Assembly: GCA_000320545.1 (NCBI GenBank)
Contig: ADNK01000136.1
Location: 187,501 to 251,500 of the forward strand
Origin: Bigelowiella natans CCMP2755
Lineage: Eukaryota > Cercozoa > Chlorarachniophyceae
DNA length: 64,000 nucleotides
Reading direction: 5' to 3'
Below the pieces are notes generated by a model. That model was not told where the DNA came from. It searched no databases and saw only the letters and a list, made by a program, of their open reading frames with translations. Each line of letters begins with the position of its first letter. The stretch's first letter is position 1. Of the stretch, positions 37,299 to 49,622 are shown piece by piece. The translations under genes and the position numbers were made by a program.

Positions 37299-39320
37299 GC
37301 ACACTTGTGGTGTTCCTCAATTTTGGCCGGTTTGCGAGCAGTCCGAATGGTTTGATTCACACATTCTTGTGCAAGCCAACAGCGTGGGAGATGCGATGTC
37401 AAAATGCAAGAACAATGTTTAGCACCACGATGAGAAGGATCAGAAATTTGTTTTCATCACTTGATCACATCGCCTGAGAAGCTGCAAAAACGCGTTGAAG
37501 TGAAGGAGGTGTGATGATGATCAACGTTCAGTCACATGCGCCATGTGCTGCATGGTGCATTTGTTGCGTTCTGTGGCAGCCACTGACACTTGGCAGAGGA
37601 TGCTGCAACACCCATCTCGGTGCACTGGGTGACGCACAACAAGATGTCACACATCACATGCACAGCAGGCACACAATGGCACACAACGAGGCGCACACAT
37701 CGTCGTGTCTGTTGCACACGAGCACGTCCACCACGTCTGGACGTGCATGCACGTGGGGTGATGCAGGGATTCACAACCAAGTTCACATGCGTGCACAGTG
37801 ACGTGCACATGATGCACTTGTCTGCGGCTGTTGCTAGTGCGTGGCAGACTGACAGGCTTCCTTCAAGTGCAGCTTTGCACGTGACATGCTGGCATGAGTG
37901 ATGACAAAATTGAATGGTGTCAGTCCGCTCGCTCGTGGCTCGTGACCTCGATGTTGCTGCTTTGTGTGGCCATTTGTCATCAGTCCTGGAGTCTGGCAAT
38001 GAAACCATGCGCGCGGCTGTGGTCTAGTGGTGCACGACGTGCATGGCTAGATGGGCGCCAGCAACAACTGGTGCTTTGGCCAGTTCCACTCTTTGCATCA
38101 CTTCTGGGCTTGAGCTCAAGCTAGCCAGAACCATTCTAGCATTGGTGAGCGTTCCTTCTGTCGTGACGTGTTTTTTCTTTCTTGATTCTCTTTCTTCGAA
38201 ACCATCGAATGGCCAAGTCTGGAAGTGGTCGATGCTCGCATCGCGCTGCTGCTCTGCCCATGGCTTGCTGGCCAGCGTGTGTGCGCACGCTTCCAGCGCT
38301 TGTCCTCCAGACCCTTCGCTAGTTGGGACGTCTGCACATCCAAACAGTGAAACGTCATCTGCATCATTGGTGGCTCCTCCCAAAGGTCATTCCAATGTGC
38401 TGACGAACAAACGAAAGAAGTGATGTCAAAGGAGCGGTTGAAAGCATGGTGGGACACACCAACTCATCTGGTCATCTTTGCCCTTCCGTGATGGACACCA
38501 CGTGACACTGTGTGTGTGTGTGCACAGTGCACACAGATCACGGTGTCCATCATTTCCCAACAACCAAGATCACCAAGGCTGGAAGGATTGTGGACCAAGA
38601 CGGGCATGGCAGTCCCTCTCCCGGTCCAGCGGTCAAACAGGCTCCGTGCTTGTGCGGGTTCAACAATTCTCCCACACACCACCGGACACGCGATTTGAGT
38701 TTGTTCTCCAGTTCTCAGAGATTCAACCTCAAGCTGACCACCACGAGCGTGGTTCGTGCGCCGTCAAGTGAACTCAAACAAGCATGGTGATCTGACTCAC
38801 TCGGAAGGGAGCTGGTTGGCCATGTTTGCTTGCAACGTGCCCGTTGCACGTGATTCTGCACGTTGCTCTAGTGCTGTCTGCATCGTTGCGCAGGCGTTTT
38901 CCCACGTGCACTTGCAGGCACAAAGCAAACGCAAGGAAGAGAGATCGCAAGGAAGAAAGAAAGAAGATGAAACAATGAAACAATGAAACAATGATGAAGA
39001 ACTACATTTCCAAAGTGTTGCAAGACACTTGCAGTGTGCAAAATGCAGTGCCTCGAACTGGTTTCAGTGAGGACTGAAAGAGTTCGTTGGAGCGGTTGAA
39101 AGGATGACAGAGAATGGCCACGCGGATGATCATTGTTTGGCGGCTTTTTGCTTGTTGCGACTGAAGAGGTTGAGCTGACACTTTTTGAAGAAAAGGGCAA
39201 TTAGGAATTTTTGGTTGCAAATTCAGACTCTCACTTTGGTTTTTCCTTCCTGCGTAACTCACAGACATTCGTCGCAACCACGAAAATGGGTCCATTCCGA
39301 GCACTGTTCGCCCAGCCTTC
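37299..39320. other. Compositional island 4 (no gene recognised)
   Basis: About 2 kb rich in CACGTG, TGCACA, CATGTC and GTGCA words with few stop codons, so long frames overlap on both strands (for example 38008-37532 -, 38043-38423 +, 38383-38024 -). Their Cys/His/Thr-rich translations have no domain and reflect composition. (AAG)-like GAAAGAAAG stretches and ACAATGAA repeats lie at about 38935-38995. By analogy with the other islands it may separate convergent genes, in which case a minus-strand gene would lie just to the right. Confidence 0.55.
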
Positions 39321-39328
39321 GGTAGTAC

Positions 39329-39643
39329 CTATGCTCGCATGCTAGCTGGCTCTCCTCGTCCACGTGTCAAGATCTCTCTCCTGAACCATGGAAACACAGG
39401 CAAATTATTCTCATGCGTCAATCCATATTTACACCTCGCAATCGGCAACCGTCTCACAGTTGTAGATTGCAGCTGAGCTGTAGCGTGGAATGATTCAAAA
39501 CTTATCCCATACTCAATCGTTCGCACAGTCGCACATCGAAAATGAATCCGAAACACATCTCGAGTAAATGCATTGAACAAATGATCTGAATAATGATTGA
39601 TGTCCTTTGAAGCTGCTGATTGTCCGTGATTGCTACTATTCAT
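39329..39643 (-). CDS. Candidate small gene of unknown function
   Basis: An open frame of 104 codons starts MNSSNHGQSAASKDINHY and ends GRGEPASMRA. I recognise no domain and see no splice structure. The only reason to list it is position. It lies between island 4 and the next plus-strand gene, on the strand predicted by the alternation seen elsewhere in the window. It could equally be 5' flanking sequence of the methyltransferase gene. Confidence 0.2.
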   Translation of the reverse strand: MNSSNHGQSAASKDINHYSDHLFNAFTRDVFRIHFRCATVRTIEYGISFESFHATAQLQSTTVRRLPIARCKYGLTHENNLPVFPWFRREILTRGRGEPASMRA

Positions 39644-39780
39644 TCATTCGACAAGAACAGAGATTGAAAAACACGACGACAACGACGAAGAAGGAGAAGA
39701 AGAAGATTTGCAGATAAACTCTAAATAGACCGTAAATAGGATTCTGAGAGGAACTTTATTCCATAAGGAACATTTTGCAG

Positions 39781-42700
39781 ATGCAGAAGGAATACTACGC
39801 CTCTCTATCCGAGCCTCGAAGCAGGGAAGCTGAAACGTCGAGGAAGGAAGAAGATCCGCCGGGTAGTCAACTGAGAACAAAGAAGAACAGTAGACGAGAC
39901 AGGCGAAGAAGGGCAAAGCTGAAGCTCTTTTCCTTTTCATGTCCAACTCACAGAAGGACTACTAACGAAGAGAAAATAGTACGTGTTTATGTTTGAGCAT
40001 ATTTGAATTGAAGTTAGATGAACAATTTCACCTTTTGCTACAATGACTTAGAGTTTATCAGAGAACGAACTCCCTGAACCATCAAAACAAGCAGAGGTTA
40101 TCACAACGTTAGTGAACAGATTTCCTGCTCCATTCCATATTGGAGAACAGTGGTATGTTATCTCTTGTTCCTGGCTACGAAAATGGCTGGCTTACACTGG
40201 TATTTCATTCCTGGCATTTGTAATTAGACTTTAAAAGCACTGTTACAATGCAGGTTGTAAAGCCTTCACAGCGATGCCAAATTGTCCCAAATCTGATGAT
40301 GAACCAGGTTCAATAGATAATTCTTCGCTTAAGCCGTGCAATTGCTATTCAAGCGTAGACCCGAAAATCTGGGAGAAAGAGAATCCACCACTTCCTTGCA
40401 CAGCTCTAAGAAACGATAATTATTTGGCGGTCCATCCAAGCATCTGGGATCAACTTTATTCATGGTATGGAGCAAACTACATCATTCGAAGGCAAACAGT
40501 ACGACTGAAAGGGGACCATAGAATCGATGTGAACTTTTCTCCTTGCTACGTTTTATTCAAAATCATGTTAGAGAAAGGCACCTTTCAAGATTACATGGTA
40601 AAGGGTTATCCTCGCTTTACTGCGCTGAACGAGGTTCTTGAAGACTTTCTACAGACAGTCAGCTCGGAAGGGATCAGTAAAATTTCTCTTGGTGGATCGA
40701 AAATATTTTCTACAAAGAGAGACGATAGCAATAATATTGAGACTTACCGGCCATGGTCATACTTTGCATCGGAAGCTCAGGCAAGAAAAGGTGACCGAGT
40801 ATTTGCTTTCTGGAAAGGTCGGTGGTATCCTGGATCTGTCACGAATGAAATAAAAGATGACAATTCAATCTACAAAGTTCTTTGCGATGTAGATGCTGGT
40901 AAAAAGTCAACACCGCTTACTCTCTCAGAGCACGTTCACCGGGTCGAGCTTACTGAATTTAAGCTCTTATTGAAACGGCACGCAGATTTAGATCTACAAG
41001 ATTTTTTAGCCGTACGACATGGTATTCCTATCCAAACAAAAATTCATAAAGCGCCGTTTGTTACTATTGTCATGGAAAAAAGAAACGCAGATGGAAGTTG
41101 GCCGCATTTAGAAAGAACAAACAATGATACCATCATGTTTCGAGAAGGATCAGATATTGATTGCTTGAGCTCGGATGGGAAATGGAGACAGGCAACAGTA
41201 TGTAAGGTAATTATATAGATCTTCTAAACAGTGTAAAGAAAATTGAGATTAGTACCAAAATTAGGAATCAGAAAGCCATATAACTGTGAGATATGTTGGT
41301 TCCAAGAGGAAGGAAGCTGTGAAGAAATTTAGTAAAAGGTTGACCTATCCAGACACACTAAGTAGACTCGAAGAAATTCGCTTTCAGGATACCACGAAAA
41401 TGCTTCAGAATATCTACATGGACGTCTATCGTTTCCAAAGGTTAAATACACTAATGCAAGACTTAAATTATCCGGTAAAAAATTACTGAATATATTTTCC
41501 AGTATGAGCCACTCCTGTTCAGATGGCAAAGCAGCCATAAAAGCTGGAACAAAGTACTTCTTATATAAATATCTCTAACAAACATACATGAATACATATA
41601 TGGAGTTCAAATATTGAAGTTCTCAACAAGAAAACGAAATATGTAACATTAAGTGTGTTACCACCAACTATGAAGAAAAACAATACTACATTAATCAACA
41701 CTATTATATTTACTAACATGATTGAAAAATAAAAAGATGAAACAAATTAGTTAGAGAATTCTTCCTTAGATATTTTTCAACCTTTCGTGCCAGCTGTTCC
41801 CTCACTTTCCTCCCTCGTTTCCGTTACCAATCCCTATTCCTCAAATTAATCTAGCACTAGGAATTGTTGAAATTTACGATAAACCAGTGTTAAAAATTAT
41901 AAGCAAGTTCCAGGCTGGGAAACCATCTTTAATTACTGTTTCATTCAGTTTAATATAAGTTTTCTTGGATCTAGACATCAGTGTACATTGCCAATAAATA
42001 AAATGTAATAACATGTTTGTGTTATGATCTAATTGTTGAAATGAATGTAAATCTTCCAGGTTGTTATATGGTGAAATTCGGGCAGAAGGAGTAAGTCCCA
42101 ATCGGATAATTTGCATATAATTTCCCTAAAACCAGAACTCTAATTTGGTAAAACAGGTGAGGAAGCTGATGGATAGATGTCATCTTCGTGGAAGTGAAGG
42201 TCAGTGTAACGGAATGAAACCTGTAGGAACCTCTTATTACGATGCTTAGTAGAAATTCAAACATTGTCATATATCAGCGAAAATGTTCGTCGATGTCGGA
42301 TCAGGACGGGGAAGAGTTTGCTTGCAAGTTTTTGAGCTCTATCCTAATATTTCCCGAGTAGTCGGTGTGGAAATATCAGCAAACAGATTCTCAGAATGTT
42401 GCATCAAAGCGGTTCCACGTTTTGTAAATTACTGTGAAAGACGAGGAGACAAAATTTCTATGAGTAAATCAGAGAAAAGTTTGGTCATAGTAGTTGAAAA
42501 TGAAACTGGTACACGAAAATTAGAATTCTACAACGCCGACATAGGGTCAGTACAAGATAAGATCCAGGCATCTGAAGTTGATATAGCAAATATGAACGTT
42601 GCTTTCAATAAAGCTTCGACTGGAATCAAGACATTTCTTCTGGGATTGAGAGATGGTGCTAGAATTTCAACTTACACATACATATGTGGGGATTGTTGTC

Positions 42701-42909
42701 TCGGTATTACAGACGGAAGCTCAAGTAGTCCATTTAAACATATTGCAAAGTTTGATTCTTACAAGACTTCTTGGTCATTATCACATCCATTTTATTTATG
42801 GCAACGAGTTCGGCCTACAGAGGATGAGACAAAGGCAAAAATGGATGAAGATAAAAAGGAAGCAAAAGCTGCTGATAATTTACAAAGTAATCAGGAGGAA
42901 GCCTTCTAA
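39781..42909 (+). CDS. DUSP - Tudor-like - DOT1-like methyltransferase fusion
   Basis: Exons join in phase into one protein. The first (39781-39978) is basic (TKKNSRRDRRRRAKLKLF). The second (from 40052) is acidic, then EQWYVISCSWLRKWLAYTG, the start of a DUSP domain. This domain, known from ubiquitin-specific proteases, continues at 40255 as TALRNDNYLAVHPSIWDQLY, SWYGANYIIRRQTV. Next is a Tudor/Agenet-like segment (40788: KGDRVFAFWKGRWYPGSV) and a weaker second one (41147: REGSDIDCLSSDGKWRQATV). Further exons (41265; about 42060, LLYGEIRAEG; about 42160, VRKLMDRCHLRG) lead to the last exon, with SAM motif I MFVDVGSGRGRVCLQVF and RVVGVEIS. YGE before motif I and VDxGSGxG resemble DOT1-type class I methyltransferases. 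The acidic/basic tail ends at 42909. No ubiquitin protease domain is present. Introns are short and repeat-free. The first start lies right after TTTTGCAG and may be an acceptor. A chromatin role is inferred. Confidence 0.8.
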
Positions 42910-44220
42910 ATTTGAAAAGATATTGCTGCAAGCGTGCATCAATAAGAGTTGAAAAGTGAGTTAGCTCGCGGTGGAATAGATAAAAAAAATAAACATGTAC
43001 TCCAACAATTAAAATTAATGTATCCATTTTGAATCTGCGCCACAAATATCAGGAGCGAGACAAATAATTTACATATGAGCTCATGTGTACACCAACAGTC
43101 CATTCTCTATTAGTATAACATGCATGCAACAATATCTGTTTCATGATGATGCATATTGCAACAAGGCAATTAATGTGCTCGGTAGCATTTACATTTCTAC
43201 GTTCTTCCGGACGCCGTGCGCCCGCCTTGGATGATTTAGGGACACTCAATAAATCACTAGCTGCACAAGAATTCACATTGGTCACTTCATCAATGCATGA
43301 TGTCGTTTGTGCACGGTGTGATTAGCTGACAGATGTGCTGTGTGCCAATGCTTGTGGTTGCACTGTGACAGCACGTCAATGTCAACAAAAGCTTTTGAAA
43401 ACAAAACTGTGAAACCCTGATGATGAAAATGCATTGTGGGCTTGAGCATGCATGCCAAACCAAGCTCCTGAGGGGACATTATTGCCGCTCGCACGCGGGT
43501 CTTTTGACTTTTGCGCGCGCGCGTTTCACTTTGATGTGACTAGCCTAGTTGCATCACATCACATCACGCCATTTTCAGATTGAAAACACAGCACTTTTCC
43601 CTGACATCATTTCGCTAACTTGTGCACCAGGCTAGCAAGCAAAATGAGTGCAGTGCAACAGCTGATTCCACTAATGCATGTGCCTAGATGATGTGCAATC
43701 CATGCACGCGCACACATGTGTGCAGTGTCCCAACCATGAGCCATCGCTAGTGCATCTAGACAAACAAGAGCGTGCCACGGACTACGTGCATATGATGTCA
43801 CATTGCATATAATCTTGTTTGACATGAATGTCTGGGTAGTAGGAGTGACCACCGTGTGCATGACGTACGTAGCTAGGTAGCATCCGATGATGATACACAC
43901 ATATGCTCCACCGGAAAATATGTTGTGCACTTAATTAGTCAATCAATTTCTGATTGTTTACTAGACAACACGCTTTTATGTAGCATGATACTTAGTCTAG
44001 GTTAGGTTGCAAAAAGAATTCAGCAAGCACATGGTTGCTGGAGGGTGCCGTGCTAAAGTGATCCATTATTGCCATAACCATGTACATTTAATGTAGCCCT
44101 AACCAAACTTTATCTTTGGTAGAGCCAGTATCCTTTTTACAATGTTATTTCCAGTGTCTTCCATATTAAATACCTGTGTTAAGTAATATTCAAAAAATAT
44201 AATTGTTGACACCCATAATA
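42910..44220. other. Intergenic island 5 (no gene recognised)
   Basis: After an AATAAAC-containing 3' flank (about 42990), the stretch at 43.05-44.0 kb again shows TGCATG, GCATGC, GTGCAC, GCGCGCGCG (43512) and CATCACATCACATCACG (43554) words without triplet repeats. Open frames are short and domain-free. The last 200 bases are plain AT-rich sequence. Confidence 0.55.
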
Positions 44221-45080
44221 TCAAAAGAGGATTTTTATGATCAATGTGTTGAAACAAACCTGCTTCCTGACTTTAAAGTCACAAGGGGAAGGCTCTTCCC
44301 CATGACGGTATCGATGACGACATTTGGAAGAAAAATATTTATGCATTTTAGAATGGGAAAAAGGTGGATCATCTGCCATTCTCCTGGGTATATCGGGACG
44401 ATTTCTCATGTAGAGCTTGTAAGTCAGCTTCTCAATATCAGATACTGTTGGAATCTTACTTACACTAGAAGTTTTCAAACATCTTCTATTCAAGCGGGAT
44501 CTGCATATTCTTGCAGACGTCATTGGTACATTTTTATCCGATAGATAATAGCTTGACGATATTCCTATATGTCTAATTTTTCTAGAATCTCCACCAAAAT
44601 CGGCCACAAAATCTTTATTATCGGATCGAATGCTAGATTTCATCAATCCATGAATCCCTAAACTTTTAGACGGCGATCGTCGGTTCCCTTCCAGGTGTTT
44701 CTGCAGAGAAAGGCGGAAAATCATGACTGCTATCTTCAAATGACTAATATCACCCCCTCTTTGACACTTGATGAGGATATGACAACCTTATTAACTTTAT
44801 GGAGAAGCGAGCTAGCAAGAGTTGAAAACCTAGCAATATCCTCGTTATTGAAAGATTATACGACAGTTCATAAGTTTACCGCTGTTTCCTCTCCATATTA
44901 GTTATATTTGCCTTGAGGGTTTTTTCACGGGGAAATATGGAACCTGTTGTTTCATATATGGTGAGGAGGGAAAGGATAGATATTGAGAAAGAAATTACAG
45001 ATATGGAAAATTGAATGCTCCAAGCAAATGGTCTTTTGGACTCACAAACCAGTGAGTGAATCGGATGGCATAGTTGCACT
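44221..45080. other. Unresolved gene-like stretch open on both strands
   Basis: On the minus strand, 44739-44221 is open for 172 codons. After a CTCTGCAG acceptor it reads KHLEGNRRSPSKSLGIHG and later SDIEKLTYKLYMRNRPDIPR, a basic polar protein. An upstream piece (ARFSTLASSLLHKVNKVVIS) could join it in phase 0. On the plus strand, 44695-44901 is open and gives an amphipathic stretch (LTLDEDMTTLLTLWRSELAR) after a TTCCAG acceptor. I recognise neither. The position between a convergent-type island and the helicase 5' end favours the minus strand. Confidence 0.35.
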
Positions 45081-45640
45081 GTGTCAACAAATTATGAAGT
45101 TGTAAAGTGTACATGCAGAGAAAATGGTTGTAACAAAACTAGGATTTGAAACGTCCAGCAAATTAGTATAAATCAGACATTGATGACCATGTTGACGAAT
45201 TTGCTCTTCTTGCTCCATTCCATTATCACCGATAACCCCTCGGGCTCTAGGTAGAATCATTGTATGATAAGCTACACGAAAGTGGCGGCTAAGCTAACTA
45301 ATAATTGGTCTTCGGAGTCTATCTATCTGTCTGTCTTGCCAGAAGACAGATCGATCGATCGATCAGGCAAATGATCCTTGTCAGCCTGCTGTGCAGCTGT
45401 ATACGACTACCGGCAAGGGGTAACGACGACAACAACAATATCATCGACGATGACAAAATTGCAGTGGGGTTCTAACATACGACAACAATATCTACAAAAC
45501 TACGAATACAACACTTTTGTGACCTACGACAACAATAATGCTTTATGTTTTGGAACAATCTGATGCCCCGTGCCGGTGACAGCGCTTGTGCCTTCAAACG
45601 GGAATGATCCTTTGATTACGCTTGGATTGGACATTGTCCA
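45081..45640. other. 5' spacer of the DEAD-box helicase gene
   Basis: No domain-bearing frame. It contains CTATCTATCTGTCTGTC (45317) and GATCGATCGATCGATC (45350) tetranucleotide runs and a small ACAACAATA-type tract near 45480-45535. The first coding exon of the helicase was not identified. Confidence 0.35.
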
Positions 45641-46496
45641 TTCGTTACTATATACATCCTATGATTCCTCAACTCTTTCAGCAAGTTCTCTCTGCTAGAA
45701 ACTTTGAAAAGCCTACCCACGTGCAGGTAGAGTCATTCTACTTCCCGATTGCTCTGAACCATCGGAATGATAATGGTGACGACTGATGATGAGAGCATAA
45801 CTCATTCTTTCTTGTTTACAAGCTTCAAACATGGAAAGCGATTCGCGCAGGAAACAATGTCCTAGCTGTGGTCAGTGAAACGTGATGAGCCTTAAATCTT
45901 TCGCGGCACTATACCCTATTCAACATTATCTTATTCTTATTCTTCATAATCTTTATTATCATCATCATCACAAGATCACCATCTCATTGTCTGTGCCATA
46001 GGCCAAGACTGGATCTGGAAAGACATTAGCCTACACGTTGCCTGGTCATTGTCGTTGTTGTCATAATGATAATAAATGTTGGGAGAGATCTGCTGCTTGT
46101 TGCTGACATCGGTCATTTTTAGCTATCGAAATTCTCCAAAACGTAGCAGACATGAAGGAGGCTACTTTGAAAGAAACGAGATCGTCTTCAAATGAAAAGC
46201 TCGGGCCCACTGCGAGGAGTGACAGTAGTAGTAATAGTAGTAGTGGTGGTGGTAGTAGTAGTAGCCTGAAACCGGTAGTCCTTTGCTTGGTACCAACGCG
46301 TGAGCTTGCATCCCAGGTCTTACTACAATAACAACAACAACAACTGCTGCTACTACTACTCCTGCTACTGCTACTTCTACTACCAGTGCTTATTTTAACA
46401 TTTATCCATGTACTATGCAATGCACTTACAGCAGCACAAATGGACACATTTGAAAACACTAAAGTTTATAATTTACATGTGTGTGTGTGTGTGTGT

Positions 46497-46543
<47 letters not shown>

Positions 46544-47123
46544 GAGAGATAGAGAGTATTAAACAAATTTTCTTTATCTTATATAAGGTGAAACAAGAAG
46601 CCAATTTTTGTGGTCGTTTCTGCAAACAGAAGGTGTGCATATCTTTCAAGTAATGATGATGATGATGCCTGAACTACTGTCGATAAATCGTTCAAATTGT
46701 TCAATTTGTTAAATTGAATAGATAAGAGCAGCTGTGGCATATGGAGGGGTAGATCGAGTGAAGCAGGCACAGCGGTTACAGGTAGTAGTAGTAGTAGTAG
46801 TAGTAGTAGTATAGTAGTAGTAGTAGTAGTACCTGTATTTTTACCTGTATTGTATTTACTGTAAATGTACTTTCTTGTCTTTTGTTGTTATCTTAATGAT
46901 ATCGAGTTGTAGTAGGTTATTATTCAAGGTATTCTATAATGAACTCAGAAGATTCAACAAAGAGGACAAAGAGGCGGAGCTTTACGGTGTTTCCTAGCTG
47001 CGGTAATATCAGTCGTGGTGTGAAAAAATGGATGGATCTCACCTGATCTGATTTATCTATTTTTGATTCATTGTTACAACAAAGCAATACTAATTAAGAT
47101 AATCAAGATGAATACATGTACAC

Positions 47124-47168
<45 letters not shown>

Positions 47169-48050
47169 GCATCTAACATCATTGTTGAATGTCTATTAGA
47201 TTTCTAGAGTGTAAAATGATAATTAGAATTAAAAGTATACTTGTAATGTTAACCTACAGCAGCTTATGACAAACATCTTTTCTCTTTTTTTATATTATCA
47301 TCATCATAATAATAATAATAATAATCATCATCACCATCATCATCGCCAGACACCTGGGCGTCTGATTGATCTTGCGCAAGATTCAGTTGTGTCGTTTTCA
47401 AGGGTAGGGTAGATTTGAATCTTTTGGATGATGTATTATCATGATCATCATTGTTTTGCCGCTGCTGTTAGTCGACACGTTGTAGATCATCTAGTTAACA
47501 TCAATGTAGTCCACACTACGACAACTCTAGCTTAAGCCACATCAGTAATCTTCATCATTGTGAGTAGCAAATATATTGTTGTGGTGCTGCTTTAAAAAAA
47601 AGATCAAGATGGTGATACTTGATGAGGCAGACCGACTTATTCAGAAAAGTAAGAAGATACAGAGTATTAATATTAGAGTTGGGCTAATCATACCTACCTC
47701 AAAGTTGAAGATAACTAATTATTAGCCGAATAATAGATGTCGATATTAGTAGAACACAACAACAAAGTGCTTCCTTTTCGTTTTGACTCGTTAGTTGAGA
47801 TTATTGAGTTGCAGATTTTCCTCTTTATCTTCATCGCTATCATCACCATCATCATCGTCATCGTCATCAGGTCTTTTGGATCAGACAAATACCATAAGAG
47901 ATTTGGTTATTGCAAGGAGGAATGCAGAGATGATCCAAGTAGTAGAAATTATATCTTCAAAATAATGTCAGAATCACTTCGCGTTAGACAATAGTCATCC
48001 AAACATATTGAACAAAAATACTTCGTAAGATAGGAGAAAACTGAGAACAT

Positions 48051-48086
<36 letters not shown>

Positions 48087-49622
48087 TTTTCACGCACCAC
48101 TCAGGTTGTGATGGTGACTGCGACAAACACTCCAGAGCTGAAGCAGGTGAATTTTTTAAAAAGGAGATGGAGGAGGAGGAGGAGGAGCATAATTGATACG
48201 TTGACCAACACAACGAGTGGCATCATCACCATCATCATCCTTATTGCTATTGTATTTCTAAAGACGTTCGAGTGTTGGAGATCTGGGAGGAGGAGGAGGA
48301 GGAGGAATTTAGTGGTAGCTTCCAGTGGAACGAAGACTTCAACTACAGCTACGACGATGACGATGACAATGGATCAGGGGAAAGACGAGGGCTGCAACTA
48401 CAATAGCGAGACTATTCGAGGGAAGAGAAACAGCCCCAGAGATGTTGCTATCTCTGTTATTAGTGATCATAACAAAATTAATAAACATGAATCTTCTTTT
48501 CCTAAAATGTCACAAAATATCCTCCGTGATAGCTACAGAATCAAGCCACAGAAAGAACATTGTGTGACAAGCTCACCAAAGAGTAGTAATAGGGTTACGG
48601 CTGAAGACTTCAATATACCACAATCTGTTGAACAAATTGTACATGTATGCGCTGCACATAAGAAGCTGAAGAAGCTTATCAAACTACTTCGTAAGGTTGA
48701 CATAGATGACAAATCAGAAGGTCAAAAGCGGCATCGACAACCAACACAAACATTGATATTCTGTAACAAGATTAAGAACGTAGAGTCTGTTTGGAAGTTT
48801 CTCATAAAAAATGAGCACAAAGTGGCTAGGATACACGGCAAAATTCATCAAGAAAAGAGAGAAAAAACCTTAGCAGAGTTTCGTGCAGGAAAAATACGAA
48901 TATTAATCGCTACAAACGTTGCATCAAGAGGGTTGCACATAAAGAACTTGAGGTCAGTTGTAAACTATGATTTTCCAACAAGCCTGGAAGAGTATGTTCA
49001 TAGGGTTGGAAGAACAGGTAGGTCAGGGAATCGAGGCAAAGCGTGGTCTTTCTTCACAAGGAACTTGCTTCCTCTTGCGCCTTCAATCGTAAATCTGCTT
49101 GCAAAAACCGGACAGTTTATTGACCCAAATCTTGCAAATCTCGCAAAGGCAGCTCAGGAGGAAAAAAAGCATAAGTCAACTGAAGAGTACAAGGAGAGCG
49201 ATGCTACTCATAATAATACAAAAGATGAAAATCACTTCAGGAAGAAGGAAGATGGGGTATCAGGAGCAAGAGTGGCGGATAGTTTTCAAACAGAAAAGGA
49301 AAGAGATATCAATGAAAATGTTGCAGCTGCTGCATTGAAATTCTCTCAAGACACTCTCGTCGCCCATGGAACTAATAAAAGAAAGAGAAAGAAACAACCC
49401 AATTCGGTACGGGCAGCTATCAAAAACGCAAAAGCCAAACGCAAACTCAATAATAAAAGGAAGCGGAAGAAACAATCATTAGCTCTCGATTGTTTTGGGA
49501 TCGATGCCGAAAATAATGATACAATCAACGGAGATGGGCTAAAAGATGTAAAGCTAGGTGTAACATTATTGCAAGAGGCCCTCAACGAAGCTGCTGCACA
49601 AAAAGCTAGAAAACAAACTTAA
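45641..49622 (+). CDS. DEAD-box ATP-dependent RNA helicase (5' end uncertain)
   Basis: Motifs appear in order over many exons: Q motif NFEKPTHVQ (45703), joining LQTWKAIRAGNNVLAV (45824); motif I AKTGSGKTLAYTLP (46002); motif Ia VPTRELASQ (46290); the GG motif VAYGGVDRVKQ (46735); motif Ib TPGRLIDLAQDS (47350); motif II VILDEADRL (47614); and motif III VTATNTPE (48114, Ser replaced by Thr). The long last exon has motif IV TLIFCNK (about 48750), motif V LIATNVASRGLHI (about 48904) and motif VI HRVGRTGRSG (about 49000). A Lys/Arg-rich tail with KKQPNSVRAA and KRKRKKQS ends at 49622, typical of nucleolar helicases. The residue after RGL is His where Asp is usual. The stretch 48147-48440 may be intron, coding or both. 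The start codon was not found. Introns hold AGT, GA and CA microsatellites. Confidence 0.88.
46498..46557. repeat. (GT)n/(GA)n microsatellite in helicase intron
   Basis: A short GT run at 46479-46498 is followed by a long GA run with two GATA interruptions, upstream of the exon at about 46588. Confidence 0.9.
47124..47167. repeat. (CA)n microsatellite in helicase intron
   Basis: A pure CA run in the intron between the GG motif exon and the TPGR motif exon. Confidence 0.95.

Noticed and set aside
37532-38423. Overlapping frames of 113-158 codons on both strands in island 4
   Set aside because: Cys/His/Thr-rich translations mirror the TGCACA/CACGTG word content. Both strands are equally open and no domain or splice structure is visible.
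39644-39946. 100-codon minus-strand frame upstream of the methyltransferase gene
   Set aside because: It is antisense to the first basic exon of the methyltransferase gene, whose plus-strand frame splices in phase to the DUSP exon.
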